A stretch of 64,000 nt of DNA from CAWIJJ01 sp963836405 (GTDB lineage: Bacteria > Acidobacteriota > Terriglobia > Bryobacterales > Bryobacteraceae): the NCBI GenBank assembly GCA_963836405.1, contig CAWIJL010000021.1, positions 1 to 64,000 of the forward strand, written 5' to 3'. Below are positions 37,647 through 46,112 of this stretch, one piece after another (within the stretch, counting starts at the first letter, position 1; each line of letters starts with the position of its first letter). The position numbers and the translations under genes were made by a program. The notes under the pieces were generated by a model. It had not been told where the DNA came from. It saw only the letters and a program-made list of their open reading frames with translations, and did no database searches.

Positions 37647-38189
37647 TCAGATCAGCTGTTCCATCAGAGAAACCAGATAGTCCCGGTTAAAAGGGCCGGA
37701 GCGATAAGTGCGGGCATCGAAGAACCGCCACATTCCGCCTTCCTTTTCAAGGGTGAAGAAGAGCAACTGCTCCTCGATGAGGTCTTTCTCGAGCAATTCC
37801 TGGTTGAATGCCCGGATCGTGCCTTCAAGGGTGTAAGGAACCCGGAAGTCCTCTGTGGAAACGAGTTCCGGCGTGGCTCTGAATTCCACCTGGAGGATGC
37901 GGCCGCGGACGTTGATCTGGATGAGGTTCAGCGAAATGTCGCTGAAAGACCCGCGGCTGAAATCCTCGGGGTCGAGTGTCAGTTCGCTCTGGGTCAGCAA
38001 CGCGTTGATTTCGTTGACGAATTCGGCGCAAATGGCGTGGATGCGGATTGCCGCTGCCTGTCGCAGATCCGCCATTTCGCGCGTCCGCTGAAGGACACTG
38101 GCGTCTTTCGCCGCCAGCGACTCGATCTTCTTGACCAGACGTTTCAGCCGCGTGTCCTGAGCCGCCCGCGGTTCCGGCGATCGCCCCAA
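37647..38189 (-). CDS. Hypothetical protein, all-alpha then alpha/beta
   Basis: The 180-residue product has an N-terminal charged helical part (DTRLKRLVKKIESLAAKDASVLQRTREMADLRQAAAIRIHAI) and a C-terminal part with repeated strand-like segments (LTLDPEDF, INVRGRILQVEF) ending FFDARTYRSGPFNRDYLVSLMEQLI. I do not recognise the family. The start is uncertain (TTG at 38189 after GATGAGGA). It lies between the Oar gene promoter and a small HTH gene and may be co-transcribed with the latter. Confidence 0.6.
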   Translation of the reverse strand: MGRSPEPRAAQDTRLKRLVKKIESLAAKDASVLQRTREMADLRQAAAIRIHAICAEFVNEINALLTQSELTLDPEDFSRGSFSDISLNLIQINVRGRILQVEFRATPELVSTEDFRVPYTLEGTIRAFNQELLEKDLIEEQLLFFTLEKEGGMWRFFDARTYRSGPFNRDYLVSLMEQLI

Positions 38190-38235
38190 CGTTCCTCATC
38201 CCCCAGGTCCATTTGAACACACACAGGGCCAATGT

Positions 38236-38496
38236 TCAGCCGCGCCTGTGATCGGGGTTATGGGGCTTTAAGAGGTCCCGAATATCCAGATGTAGATGGA
38301 ACATGAGAGTGTCCGCGGTGCCGACCGACATCGCCCGCTTGCCCTTGATGATGTTGTGAACATGGGGCTGTGAGATGCCGGAAATGCGGGAGAGTCCGCG
38401 TTCGGTGATTTCTCCCGCCCGGAGCCGTTCACGGAGTCTTTCGAGGAGGAGCACCTGCAAAGCGTGGAAGTTCAAGGGGGTCCGGGTGATTTCCAT
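38236..38496 (-). CDS. Small XRE-family helix-turn-helix protein
   Basis: The 86-residue protein has an HTH: LRERLRAGEITERGLSRISGISQPHVHNIIKGKRAMSVGTADTLMFHL, with a recognition helix SQPHVHNIIKG. Such small XRE proteins are DNA-binding regulators. It stands 46 bases before the hypothetical gene downstream. A palindrome CTTAGTACTTGCTAAG starts 25 bases upstream of its start and could be its operator. Confidence 0.75.
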   Translation of the reverse strand: MEITRTPLNFHALQVLLLERLRERLRAGEITERGLSRISGISQPHVHNIIKGKRAMSVGTADTLMFHLHLDIRDLLKPHNPDHRRG

Positions 38497-38520
38497 ATGA
38501 AATAGGGTCGTACTGAAAAT

Positions 38521-38536
38521 CTTAGTACTTGCTAAG
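38521..38536. promoter_or_regulatory. Short inverted repeat upstream of the XRE gene
   Basis: CTTAG TACTTG CTAAG is an interrupted palindrome 25 bases before the XRE start, in an AT-rich region unlike the surrounding coding DNA. CTTAG/CTAAG half-sites recur nearby (CCTAAG near 38583 and CTTAGG near 38678), so it may be an operator for the XRE protein and the divergent gene. Confidence 0.35.
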
Positions 38537-38667
38537 AAATACCCGATGGTCCAGAGGGTTTTCCTGTACCCGTAAATTATACCTAAGATGGCAGAAACAA
38601 ACCAAATGTAATATTTCTCACCATTATGGTAATACTCCTAATTGAAAGATCCGGGTTTGAAATAGGA

Positions 38668-38695
38668 TTGACGTTTTCTTAGGAAGGGTTAGATT
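38668..38695 (+). promoter_or_regulatory. Candidate sigma-70 promoter for the Cys-rich gene
   Basis: TTGACG at 38668-38673 and TAGATT at 38690-38695 with a 16-base spacer, about 65 bases ahead of the chosen start at 38761. The -10 box is not ideal. CTTAGG lies within the spacer, a possible repressor half-site. Confidence 0.4.
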
Positions 38696-38760
38696 TGGGA
38701 TAGTTTTTACGAACGGCAACAGCCGTGAAATTAAAGGCTCCTGCCAGAAGGACAGCTAAT

Positions 38761-39324
38761 ATGGAATGGAATCGATCGAACTCAATTGGATTGGCGAAAG
38801 CATCGTGCACGTGGTGTCAAGGTGACGGTGTCCGCCTGGTCCGCAAAGGACTGGAAAGGCCGTGCCATTGCGTCTTCCGGGCTATTTTTAAAGCCTGCTA
38901 CCACCGTTTTCGGGAGTGCGTGGAAAGCTCGCCGCTCAAGACGGTTTCGCTGGATTTGTCGCCCGGGCCGCAAGGCCGGCGAACCTATTCCCGCAAGCGG
39001 GAAGAGTTTATGGCGGACTTTTCGCTGATCGCGAAGCGGGTGCTGGACGACGAAGAGCACCGCATTTTCCGGATTCATTACCTTCTGGGAGCCAGCTACA
39101 GACTTTGCTGCCGCCAGATGAAGATGGACCGCGGCGAGTTTTTTCATGTTGCCTACCGGATCCAGCGCAAACTGGGACGGGCTTTTGCGGAAATGGAGCC
39201 GTACTCTTTGTATCCGGTGGCGGAATATTTCGCGGGTGTCGTCCAGAGGGGGCCGGCCGTGGCACCCGCCGAAGCGCAGCCTGTCAGGAAGAAATGGCGG
39301 TACGCTCTGCCGTTGTCGGCCTAG
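38761..39324 (+). CDS. Unknown protein with Cys cluster and helix-turn-helix-like region
   Basis: The 187-residue product begins MEWNRSNSIGLAKASCTWCQGDG, with CTWC and CHC forming a likely zinc site at about residues 16-38 (CTWCQGDGVRLVRKGLERPCHC). A second part (about 80-160) has YRLCCRQMKMDRGEFFHVAYRIQRKLG, which reads like a sigma-70 region 4-type helix-turn-helix, and a proline-rich tail. It resembles no family I can name with confidence. ATG 38761 has AAGGA eight bases ahead, better than GTG 38725. Divergent from the XRE gene. Confidence 0.6.
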   Translation: MEWNRSNSIGLAKASCTWCQGDGVRLVRKGLERPCHCVFRAIFKACYHRFRECVESSPLKTVSLDLSPGPQGRRTYSRKREEFMADFSLIAKRVLDDEEHRIFRIHYLLGASYRLCCRQMKMDRGEFFHVAYRIQRKLGRAFAEMEPYSLYPVAEYFAGVVQRGPAVAPAEAQPVRKKWRYALPLSA

Positions 39325-39434
39325 GGGGCTCCGTGCGGGTACGCCTTTTGGACAAGGCGGTCCCGCACGGAAACCGTGCAGAATGAGCTGCGAATTCGCG
39401 GGCTGCCCTACAATGGGAACCGGTCAACTGAACA

Positions 39435-40434
39435 ATGGATCCACTCACTCACACGGCGACCGGCCTGTTTCTGAGCCGGGCCGGCCTGAACCGCTGGACT
39501 CCCCTGGCGACTCCCATTCTGTTGCTCGCCGCCAACGCACCCGATGTGGACATCGTCACTGCCGCCGGCGGGCAGCTCAACTATCTGCACTATCATCGCC
39601 ACCTGACGCATTCGCTGGCGGCGCTGCCGTTCATGGCGCTGTTGCCGGTGGTACTGGTAGCTTTGATCGGCCGGAAGCGGATTCATTGGAAGGGCGCATG
39701 GGCCGCCGCGGCCATAGCCGTATTGACTCACCTGCTTCTCGATTGGACCAACGTCTACGGAATCCGGCTGTTGTTGCCGTTTTCCGGACGCTGGTTCCGG
39801 CTGGACATCACCAACGTAGTGGACCTGTGGATCTGGGCGGCACTCGGTTTGGGGGTGGCGGGTCCGTTTCTGGCGAGGCTTGTCAGTTCGGAAATCAGCT
39901 CGGGCGCGGCAAAGGTCCGGAACTACGGGCGCGGCTGGGCGTGGGCCGCGCTGCTCTTTGTGGTGCTATACAATTCCGGGAGAAACGTGCTGCACGAACG
40001 GGCGGTGGCGGTGGCTGGCGCCCATATTTACCAGAGGGCCGAGCCGGTGCGTGTGGCGGCCATGCCGCACCTGGCCAATCCGTTGATGTGGAAAGCTTTA
40101 GTAGAAACCGACGGGTTCTACGCAGTGCAGGATTTCAGCCTGGCGAACGAATTCGACCCGACGCGATCCGCGATTTATCATAAGCCGGACGCCGATCCGG
40201 CCCTCGATGCTAGCTCGTAAAACCTACGTTTTCCAGGAATTTCTGCGCTTCTCGCAGTTTCCGTTGTGGCGGGTGGAGCCGGTATCCGAGCCGGAGAATG
40301 CCAAGCGCGTGCAGGTGGTGGATATGCGCTTCGGTACACCGACCTCGCCGGCGTTCACGGTCACTGCTCTGGTGGACAGCGGGATGCGGGTTCTGCAAAG
40401 CAGCTTTCAGTTCGGCCCGATCCGACCCCGGTAA
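39435..40434 (+). pseudogene. YdjM-like membrane-bound metal-dependent hydrolase, one frameshift
   Basis: The protein starts MDPLTHTATGLFLSRAG and has the YdjM (LexA-induced inner membrane) pattern: ANAPDVDIV, HYHRHLTHSL with metal-binding His and Asp residues, and LTHLLLDWTNVYG. Five hydrophobic helices. The frame from 39435 ends at a TAA after ALDASS (stop ends 40220). The reading resumes from 40207 as ARKTYVFQEFLRFSQFPLWRVEP and runs to 40434. Removing a single T from GATGCTAGCTCG near 40212 gives DAARKTY, a smooth join. So this is one gene with a 1-base insertion. Metal-dependent hydrolase activity is by family only. Confidence 0.8.
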
Positions 40435-40519
40435 GTACGCTCGATACGGCGGGGCGCACCACTTCACTTTATTCCCAGCCAACACTAACGAAGGTCCGCC
40501 GTTCCTCCGATGGATAAGT

Positions 40520-40888
40520 GTGCGGACCTTCGACCGGGAAAAAATACTCGACCAGAAACAGCTTCGAGAGGTGACATTGAACGATCCGGTGCTGATCCGG
40601 GAGATTCTGACGGCGTTGCTGGAAGACGCTTCGGACAAGGTAGAGCAGATCGGTGGAGCGATCGCGGAAGGGAATGCCGACAGTTGCCGACGGCTGGCGC
40701 ATTCCTCGAAAGGTGCGTGCGCCAATCTCGGAGCCTTTGCGCTGGCGTGGAAGCTGAACGAGATGGAGGACATGGCGGCGCGCGGCGAGATTGCGGCTTG
40801 CAGCCGGTCGCTGGGCTCTCTGGCGATGGAGTTGGAGCGCCTGAGGATAGAGGTTCGCGAGGAAGAATCGGCGAACTGCGAACAGTAG
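40520..40888 (+). CDS. Free-standing Hpt (histidine phosphotransfer) protein
   Basis: The ~122-residue product has an Hpt helix: SCRRLAHSSKGACANLGAFALAWKLNEMEDMA with the phospho-accepting His in RLAHSSKGA, followed by a long helix. The frame is open from upstream, but the GTG at 40520 gives a protein of Hpt length. Free Hpt proteins carry phosphate from hybrid kinases to separate response regulators. The hybrid kinase at 29169-31223 in this window has no Hpt, so it is a candidate partner; that is inference. Confidence 0.7.
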   Translation: MRTFDREKILDQKQLREVTLNDPVLIREILTALLEDASDKVEQIGGAIAEGNADSCRRLAHSSKGACANLGAFALAWKLNEMEDMAARGEIAACSRSLGSLAMELERLRIEVREEESANCEQ

Positions 40889-40927
40889 TGCCAGGTCTGG
40901 TTCTGACAGCGCGGCGCGCACCGGGGT

Positions 40928-43216
40928 ATGCTGACCGTTGTGACGCCAGTGGTGCGCAACGCGCCGTGCTTTTCAGCGACGGAGGCTGTGGTTGTAGCCC
41001 GTGAACTCTACGGGGTCGAGGCGGAGGCACTGGCCCTGCCGAGCGAACGCGATCAGAATTTCCGGCTGACGGATGCCTCTGGAAACAGATACGTTCTGAA
41101 GATCGCAAATGCGGACGAGGAGCAGCCGGTTCTCGATCTGCAAAACCGCGCCATTCAGGTTCTGGCGGCGGCAGAGACCGGAATGGAGTGGCCGCAGGTG
41201 CTACCGGCCCGATCGGGAGCGGCCATAGCGCACTACGGCGGGTATTTCGTCCGGATGCTGAGCTGGGTGGACGGCGTTTGCCTGGCCGAATCGAAGCCTG
41301 TGGGGCTGACAGTGCTGCGTTCGCTCGGTGCCGGCCTGGCGCGCATGGATCTCGCCTTGCGCGATTTCGTGCATCCGGCGGCGCACCGGACGCTCCACTG
41401 GGACATCCGGCAGGCGGATCTCGCCCTGCCTCACCTGCAACTGCTTTCACGCTGGCAGCGGTCCATCGTGGGACCGATCTTCGACGCCTGGCAGCAAGTC
41501 GACTGGGGGCTGTTGCCGGTGAGTGTGATCCACGGTGACGCCAACGACTATAACGTGCTGACGGACGGAGAGGGGAAGCGCGTGGTCTCCATCCTGGATT
41601 TCGGCGATGTGGTGCATTCGGCGACCGTGTGCAACCTGGCCGTGGCGCTCGCCTACGCCATGCTGGGGGAAGCGAACCCGATTGCGGCGGCGGCCGAAGT
41701 CACGGCCGCATACCACCAGGTACGCCCGCTCCGGGACGCGGAAATCGGCGTTCTGTTCACGCTGGCGGCGACCCGGCTGGCGATGAGCGTGTGCAACTGC
41801 GAGTGGCAGGCGCGGGAAGCGCCTCGCAACGACTATCTGAGGATCTCCAACACGGCCGCCTGGGCCATGCTCGAGAAGATTGCCGCCATGCCCGCCGAGT
41901 GGCCGGTAGAGGTTTTCCGGAGGGCATGCGGGCTGGACAAGCCTCGCCCCGCGGCCGCACTGCTCGCTTCCCGCCGCGCGCGTCTGGGGCCGTCACTCAG
42001 CATCGCCTACCGCGAGCCGCTGCACATCATCCGTGGGTTCCGCCAATATCTCTACGATGCGCAAGGCCGGGCGTACCTGGATTGCGTCAACAACGTGGCG
42101 CACGTCGGCCATTCGCACCCGCGCGTGGTGGAGGCGGCGCAGCGGCAGACGGCGCGGCTGAACACGAACACGCGCTACCTGGACGAACACCTGGTGGATT
42201 ATGTGGAGCGGCTTGCGGGTACGCTGCCGGAGCCATTGAGCGTCGTGTACCTGGTGTGCAGCGGAAGTGAAGCCAACGAGCTCGCGTTGCGCCTGGCGCG
42301 GACGCACAGCGGCCGGGAGGGCGTGGTGGTGGTGGAAACGGCGTACCACGGGAACACGAACGCGCTGATCGACATCAGCCCCTACAAATTCGCAGGGCCC
42401 GGCGGACGCGGAAAGCCCGCGCACGTGGAGATTGTCCCGATGCCGGATGTGTACCGGGGGCGTTATCGGGATGCGAGTTCCGGTCTACAGTATGCGGACT
42501 TTGTGGAGGAGGCCGTGCGGCGGAACGGCGCGGGGGCGTTCTTCTGCGAATCGGCCTTGAGCTGCGCGGGCCAGATCGTCCCTCCCGCGGGCTACCTGGA
42601 GCGGGCATTCGCTGCGGTGCGCGCAGCGGGGGGAGTGGCGGTGGCGGACGAGGTGCAGACCGGGTTCGGCCGCGCCGGGTCGCACTTCTGGATGTTCGCC
42701 TCACAAGGGGCGATGCCGGATATAGTCACCCTCGGCAAACCGATAGGCAACGGCCACCCCATGGGCGCCGTCGTCACTACCCGCGAGATCGCGGCCTCCT
42801 TCGCCAATGGGATGGAGTACTTCAACACGTTCGGAGGAAATCCGGTTTCGTGCGCCGTCGGGCTCGCGGTGTTGGACGCGATCGCGGAAGAGCAACTGCA
42901 GGAGAACGCGCGGGATACCGGCGCGCACCTCCTCGGGGGCCTGCGTGAGCTGGCGGGAAGGCACGAGCTCATCGGCGATGTCCGGGGACGGGGATTGTTC
43001 CTGGGGTTCGAGCTGGTGCGGGACCGGGAGACCCTGGAACCGGCCGCGCAAGAGGCGGCGGACCTGGTTGAGCGGATGAAGGACCGGGGCATCCTGCTGA
43101 GCACGGACGGTCCGCTGCACAACGCGATCAAAATCAAGCCCCCGATGGTGTTCACCAGGGCAAACGCGGATTTCGTGTTGGAGTCGCTGGACGAAGCGCT
43201 CCGGGGGCTGGCATGA
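40928..43216 (+). CDS. Fusion of an APH-type kinase and a class III aminotransferase-like phospholyase
   Basis: The 762-residue product joins a phosphotransferase (residues 1-330, with VIHGDANDYNVL as the catalytic HGDxxxxN loop and SILDFGD) to a PLP-dependent class III aminotransferase (about 340-760, with CVNNVAHVGHSHP, YHGNTNALIDISPYKF, VADEVQTGFGR and the PLP lysine 604 in LGKPIGNGHP). Animal relatives on separate genes, hydroxylysine kinase and ethanolamine-phosphate phospho-lyase, do the two steps, phosphorylating an amino alcohol and then eliminating phosphate. The fusion suggests channelled breakdown of such a substrate. It overlaps the next gene by 4 bases. Confidence 0.88.
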   Translation: MLTVVTPVVRNAPCFSATEAVVVARELYGVEAEALALPSERDQNFRLTDASGNRYVLKIANADEEQPVLDLQNRAIQVLAAAETGMEWPQVLPARSGAAIAHYGGYFVRMLSWVDGVCLAESKPVGLTVLRSLGAGLARMDLALRDFVHPAAHRTLHWDIRQADLALPHLQLLSRWQRSIVGPIFDAWQQVDWGLLPVSVIHGDANDYNVLTDGEGKRVVSILDFGDVVHSATVCNLAVALAYAMLGEANPIAAAAEVTAAYHQVRPLRDAEIGVLFTLAATRLAMSVCNCEWQAREAPRNDYLRISNTAAWAMLEKIAAMPAEWPVEVFRRACGLDKPRPAAALLASRRARLGPSLSIAYREPLHIIRGFRQYLYDAQGRAYLDCVNNVAHVGHSHPRVVEAAQRQTARLNTNTRYLDEHLVDYVERLAGTLPEPLSVVYLVCSGSEANELALRLARTHSGREGVVVVETAYHGNTNALIDISPYKFAGPGGRGKPAHVEIVPMPDVYRGRYRDASSGLQYADFVEEAVRRNGAGAFFCESALSCAGQIVPPAGYLERAFAAVRAAGGVAVADEVQTGFGRAGSHFWMFASQGAMPDIVTLGKPIGNGHPMGAVVTTREIAASFANGMEYFNTFGGNPVSCAVGLAVLDAIAEEQLQENARDTGAHLLGGLRELAGRHELIGDVRGRGLFLGFELVRDRETLEPAAQEAADLVERMKDRGILLSTDGPLHNAIKIKPPMVFTRANADFVLESLDEALRGLA

Positions 43217-44958
43217 GGCCGGCGCTGACCCTGGGGCTGTGGTTCGCAGCGGCCGCGTGGGCGCAGTTCCCGCCCTCCGCCGTGCCGGGGACGGCAGGGG
43301 AGGGAGCCGGCTTCACGGAAGTCCTGGTCACGGATGCGGAGGGTAGGGAAGCTGCCGGGCTGAAGGCCTCCGACTTTCAGCTGACACAGGGCGGGAACGC
43401 GCTGAAGGTTGTGGACGCCGTGTACACAGCGCCGGACGCGCCGCGGACGTTCGTGCTGCTCGTAGACGACTACAATCTGCCGCTCGAAAACCTGGAACCG
43501 GTGCGAGTCGCGGTGCGAACTTTCATCGATCGCAACTTGCGGCCTGAGGACCGCGCGTCGATCCTCAGGACGCGATCCGGGACGGGCATTTCGCAGCAAC
43601 TGACCTCCGACCTGCAGGTGTTGCGCCTGGCGGCGGAGGGCATCCATGGCGGCGTGCCGGCAAGGCGCAGCCCCGAGCGCCGTTTTTCCGTGGCCACTGC
43701 GGGAACGCTCCGGCTGGCGCTTACGGGGGCGAGACGGATCGAGGGCCGGAAGGTCTTGGTGGTGTTTTGCCAGCGGTTTCGGACGGAATTAAAAGACTGG
43801 GCGTGGCTGGATGAACTGGCACAGTCCGCCAGGACGACGGTTTACCTGGTGGAAATGGGGGTTGCGGATGGCGAGGCCGGACCCGCTCTGCTGCCCGGGT
43901 TGCAGACCGTGGTGCGCGAGAGCGGCGGAAGGGTCTTCGATGGCGCGCTGAACCCCGGCGAGGCGATCGACCGGGTCCTCGCCGACCTGCGCGGATCCTA
44001 CCTCTTGCGGTTTGAAGGGGGCGAGGCAACCCTCGATATCGCGAGCGGTGGCCGCCGCTTCGAGAACCTGTCGGTGCAGGCGGGCGTTTCAGGGCTGCAG
44101 TTCAAGCTGTTGGAGCCGGGGATCGGCGGCGAAGAGGAGCCGGCGACTCCGGAGGTGGAAATGTCGAGGGCTTTGGCATCGCCGTTCGGGTCCGCGGACC
44201 TGCCGGTGCGGTTGGGACTCCTGGTGGACGGTTCCGCGGCGGGGGGCGGCCGCCTGCAAACAACCATCGGGCTGGACGCCTCGGAGATGTCCTGGACGTT
44301 GTTCGCGGACGGCAAGCAGCAGGCCGTGATGGAACTCGCGGCGGCTTTGTTCGACGAAAGAGGCCGCTCAGGCGACGAGGGTTTGCAGGTCGTGAGGCTG
44401 ACGGCGGGAGAGGCGGAGAAGGCGTCTATGCGGGCGAGCGCGGTCGCCGCGACGATGCCGGTCCCTTCCGAGGGGCTTTACATATTAAACGTGCTCGTGC
44501 GGGACGAGACTACCGGACGCGCGGGGCAAGTGCGCGAAGTCATCGATGTGCCGGCCGAAGAGCCCGGTGCGCCCAATCTTGGCGGTTTGTCCCTGCGTAG
44601 ACCGCCGGGCGAGGAAACAAAATGGGCGGGCGACATGCCGGGCGTGGCCGTCTTCGAAGCGGGGGGATCCATCCTTTACACCTGCCCGGTGCGCAACGCA
44701 GGCGCCACTACGGAGCGAAAATCGCGGCTGGAGGCTACTGTCAGGGTGTATCGCGACGGACGCCCGATCTTCAGCGGAGAGCCGGCGGTGACGGAGTTCG
44801 AGCCTGCGGCAAATCCGAGCCAGCGGCTGGTGGGCGGCATCGTTCATTTGGGAGCGCAGCCGCCGCCGGGCGATTACACGATCGAGCTGACAGTGACCGA
44901 CCTGCTGCGCAGCGGCGGCAAGCCCTCGGTCGTGGTGCGAAATCTGGAACTGCGGTAG
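43213..44958 (+). CDS. VWFA-related Acidobacterial domain protein
   Basis: A secreted protein of 581 residues with a signal peptide (LTLGLWFAAAAWAQ), then VEVLVTDAEGREAAGLKASDFQLTQGGN-type start and a VWFA-like domain with TFVLLVDDYNLPLENLE (DxxxS-like metal site altered) and VEMGVADGEAGPALLPGLQTVVRESGGRVFDG. The C-terminal half has Ig-like strands. Proteins of this family are specific to Acidobacteriota and of unknown role, probably in envelope adhesion or assembly. It overlaps the fusion enzyme's stop. Confidence 0.85.
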   Translation: MRPALTLGLWFAAAAWAQFPPSAVPGTAGEGAGFTEVLVTDAEGREAAGLKASDFQLTQGGNALKVVDAVYTAPDAPRTFVLLVDDYNLPLENLEPVRVAVRTFIDRNLRPEDRASILRTRSGTGISQQLTSDLQVLRLAAEGIHGGVPARRSPERRFSVATAGTLRLALTGARRIEGRKVLVVFCQRFRTELKDWAWLDELAQSARTTVYLVEMGVADGEAGPALLPGLQTVVRESGGRVFDGALNPGEAIDRVLADLRGSYLLRFEGGEATLDIASGGRRFENLSVQAGVSGLQFKLLEPGIGGEEEPATPEVEMSRALASPFGSADLPVRLGLLVDGSAAGGGRLQTTIGLDASEMSWTLFADGKQQAVMELAAALFDERGRSGDEGLQVVRLTAGEAEKASMRASAVAATMPVPSEGLYILNVLVRDETTGRAGQVREVIDVPAEEPGAPNLGGLSLRRPPGEETKWAGDMPGVAVFEAGGSILYTCPVRNAGATTERKSRLEATVRVYRDGRPIFSGEPAVTEFEPAANPSQRLVGGIVHLGAQPPPGDYTIELTVTDLLRSGGKPSVVVRNLELR

Positions 44959-44964
44959 CGAGGA

Positions 44965-46050
44965 CTAACGCGCCGCTCCGCCGGTCGCATCGGCCGCTTC
45001 GGGAAGAAAATAGAAGACCATTGCGAGGATGGCGTAGACGGCCAGCAACTGCACGCCTTCGAGCCAGTTCGATTCGCCGTCCGAGGCCACCTGTCCGGTA
45101 ATCAGAACCGCGACGAAGACGGCCAGGACTTCGGCCGGAGTGAAGACCAGATCGAGCGGGCGCGGTCCGGCGAAGTGGCTCAGAAGCACCAGGACCGGGG
45201 CCACGAAGAGAGCGATCTGAAGGCTGCTGCCGATTGCGATGCCCATGGCAAGCTCCATGCGGTTCTTGAGCGCCATCATGACGGCAGTACTATGTTCGGC
45301 CGCGTTGCCGACGATCGCGACCACAATCACGCCTACGAAAACGCGGGTCATACCGAACGCTTCGGCGGCAGGCTCTACCGAGCCGACGAGTATCTCGCTG
45401 ATCCAGGCGATCAGTGCGGTGGCTCCGGCCAGCACGAGAAGGGAACGGGTGATGGTCCAGGGGGCCGGGCCGTGCTCGTTTTCTCCCGCTTCACCGGCAA
45501 ACAGTTGCTTGTGGGTCTTTAGCGAGAACAGCAGGTGCAAAGCGTAGCTGATCAGCAGGACAATGGCGATCTCGAGGCTCAGGTCGTGTTCGGCCTCCCG
45601 CCCGCCCGGTCCGCCCAGGTAGTGAAAGGCGGCGGGCATGATGAGCGCGATGGCGGCCAGCGTGAGCAGAGTCGATTGCGAGCGGGCTGCGGTGGCGTTA
45701 AAGCGCTGCCTCTTGAAGCGCAGTCCGCCGGCCAGTACGGCGGCGCCGAGCACCAGCAGAATGTTGCCGATAATGGAGCCGGTGAGCGAAGCCTTCACGA
45801 CCGAATAGAGGCCCTTCTGCATCGCTGCGATGGCGATGATCAGTTCGGCGGCGTTGCCGAAGGTGGCGTTGAGGAGGCCGCCCAGCCCTTCGCCCGTGTG
45901 GTGCGCGAGCTGTTCGGTGGCCTTTCCCAGCCAGCCCGCCAGCGGGACGATGGCGAGGCTGGACACAATGAAGATCAGGGTGTGGGACTCGGGGCTCAGG
46001 AATTCCAACCCGATCGCCACCGGAACGAATATCAGGAGCCAGTTCAGCAT
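44965..46050 (-). CDS. Calcium/proton exchanger (CAX/ChaA type)
   Basis: The 361-residue protein has the two alpha repeats of cation/H+ exchangers: GLGGLLNATFGNAAELIIAIAAMQKG and VGVIVVAIVGNAAEHSTAVMMALKNRMELAMGIAIGSSLQIALF. Eleven helices are expected. The motif GNAAE twice fits CaCA-type Ca2+/H+ exchangers, which export calcium. ATG 46050 is chosen; upstream readings extend into the region divergent from the GH106 gene. It converges on the VWFA gene with 6 bases between. Confidence 0.92.
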   Translation of the reverse strand: MLNWLLIFVPVAIGLEFLSPESHTLIFIVSSLAIVPLAGWLGKATEQLAHHTGEGLGGLLNATFGNAAELIIAIAAMQKGLYSVVKASLTGSIIGNILLVLGAAVLAGGLRFKRQRFNATAARSQSTLLTLAAIALIMPAAFHYLGGPGGREAEHDLSLEIAIVLLISYALHLLFSLKTHKQLFAGEAGENEHGPAPWTITRSLLVLAGATALIAWISEILVGSVEPAAEAFGMTRVFVGVIVVAIVGNAAEHSTAVMMALKNRMELAMGIAIGSSLQIALFVAPVLVLLSHFAGPRPLDLVFTPAEVLAVFVAVLITGQVASDGESNWLEGVQLLAVYAILAMVFYFLPEAADATGGAAR

Positions 46051-46112
46051 GGAAGCCGTCACGAGCGCAAAGCAAAAGCATAGCAGGTCCTTTTCGGGGA
46101 TAGGATAGAGCC

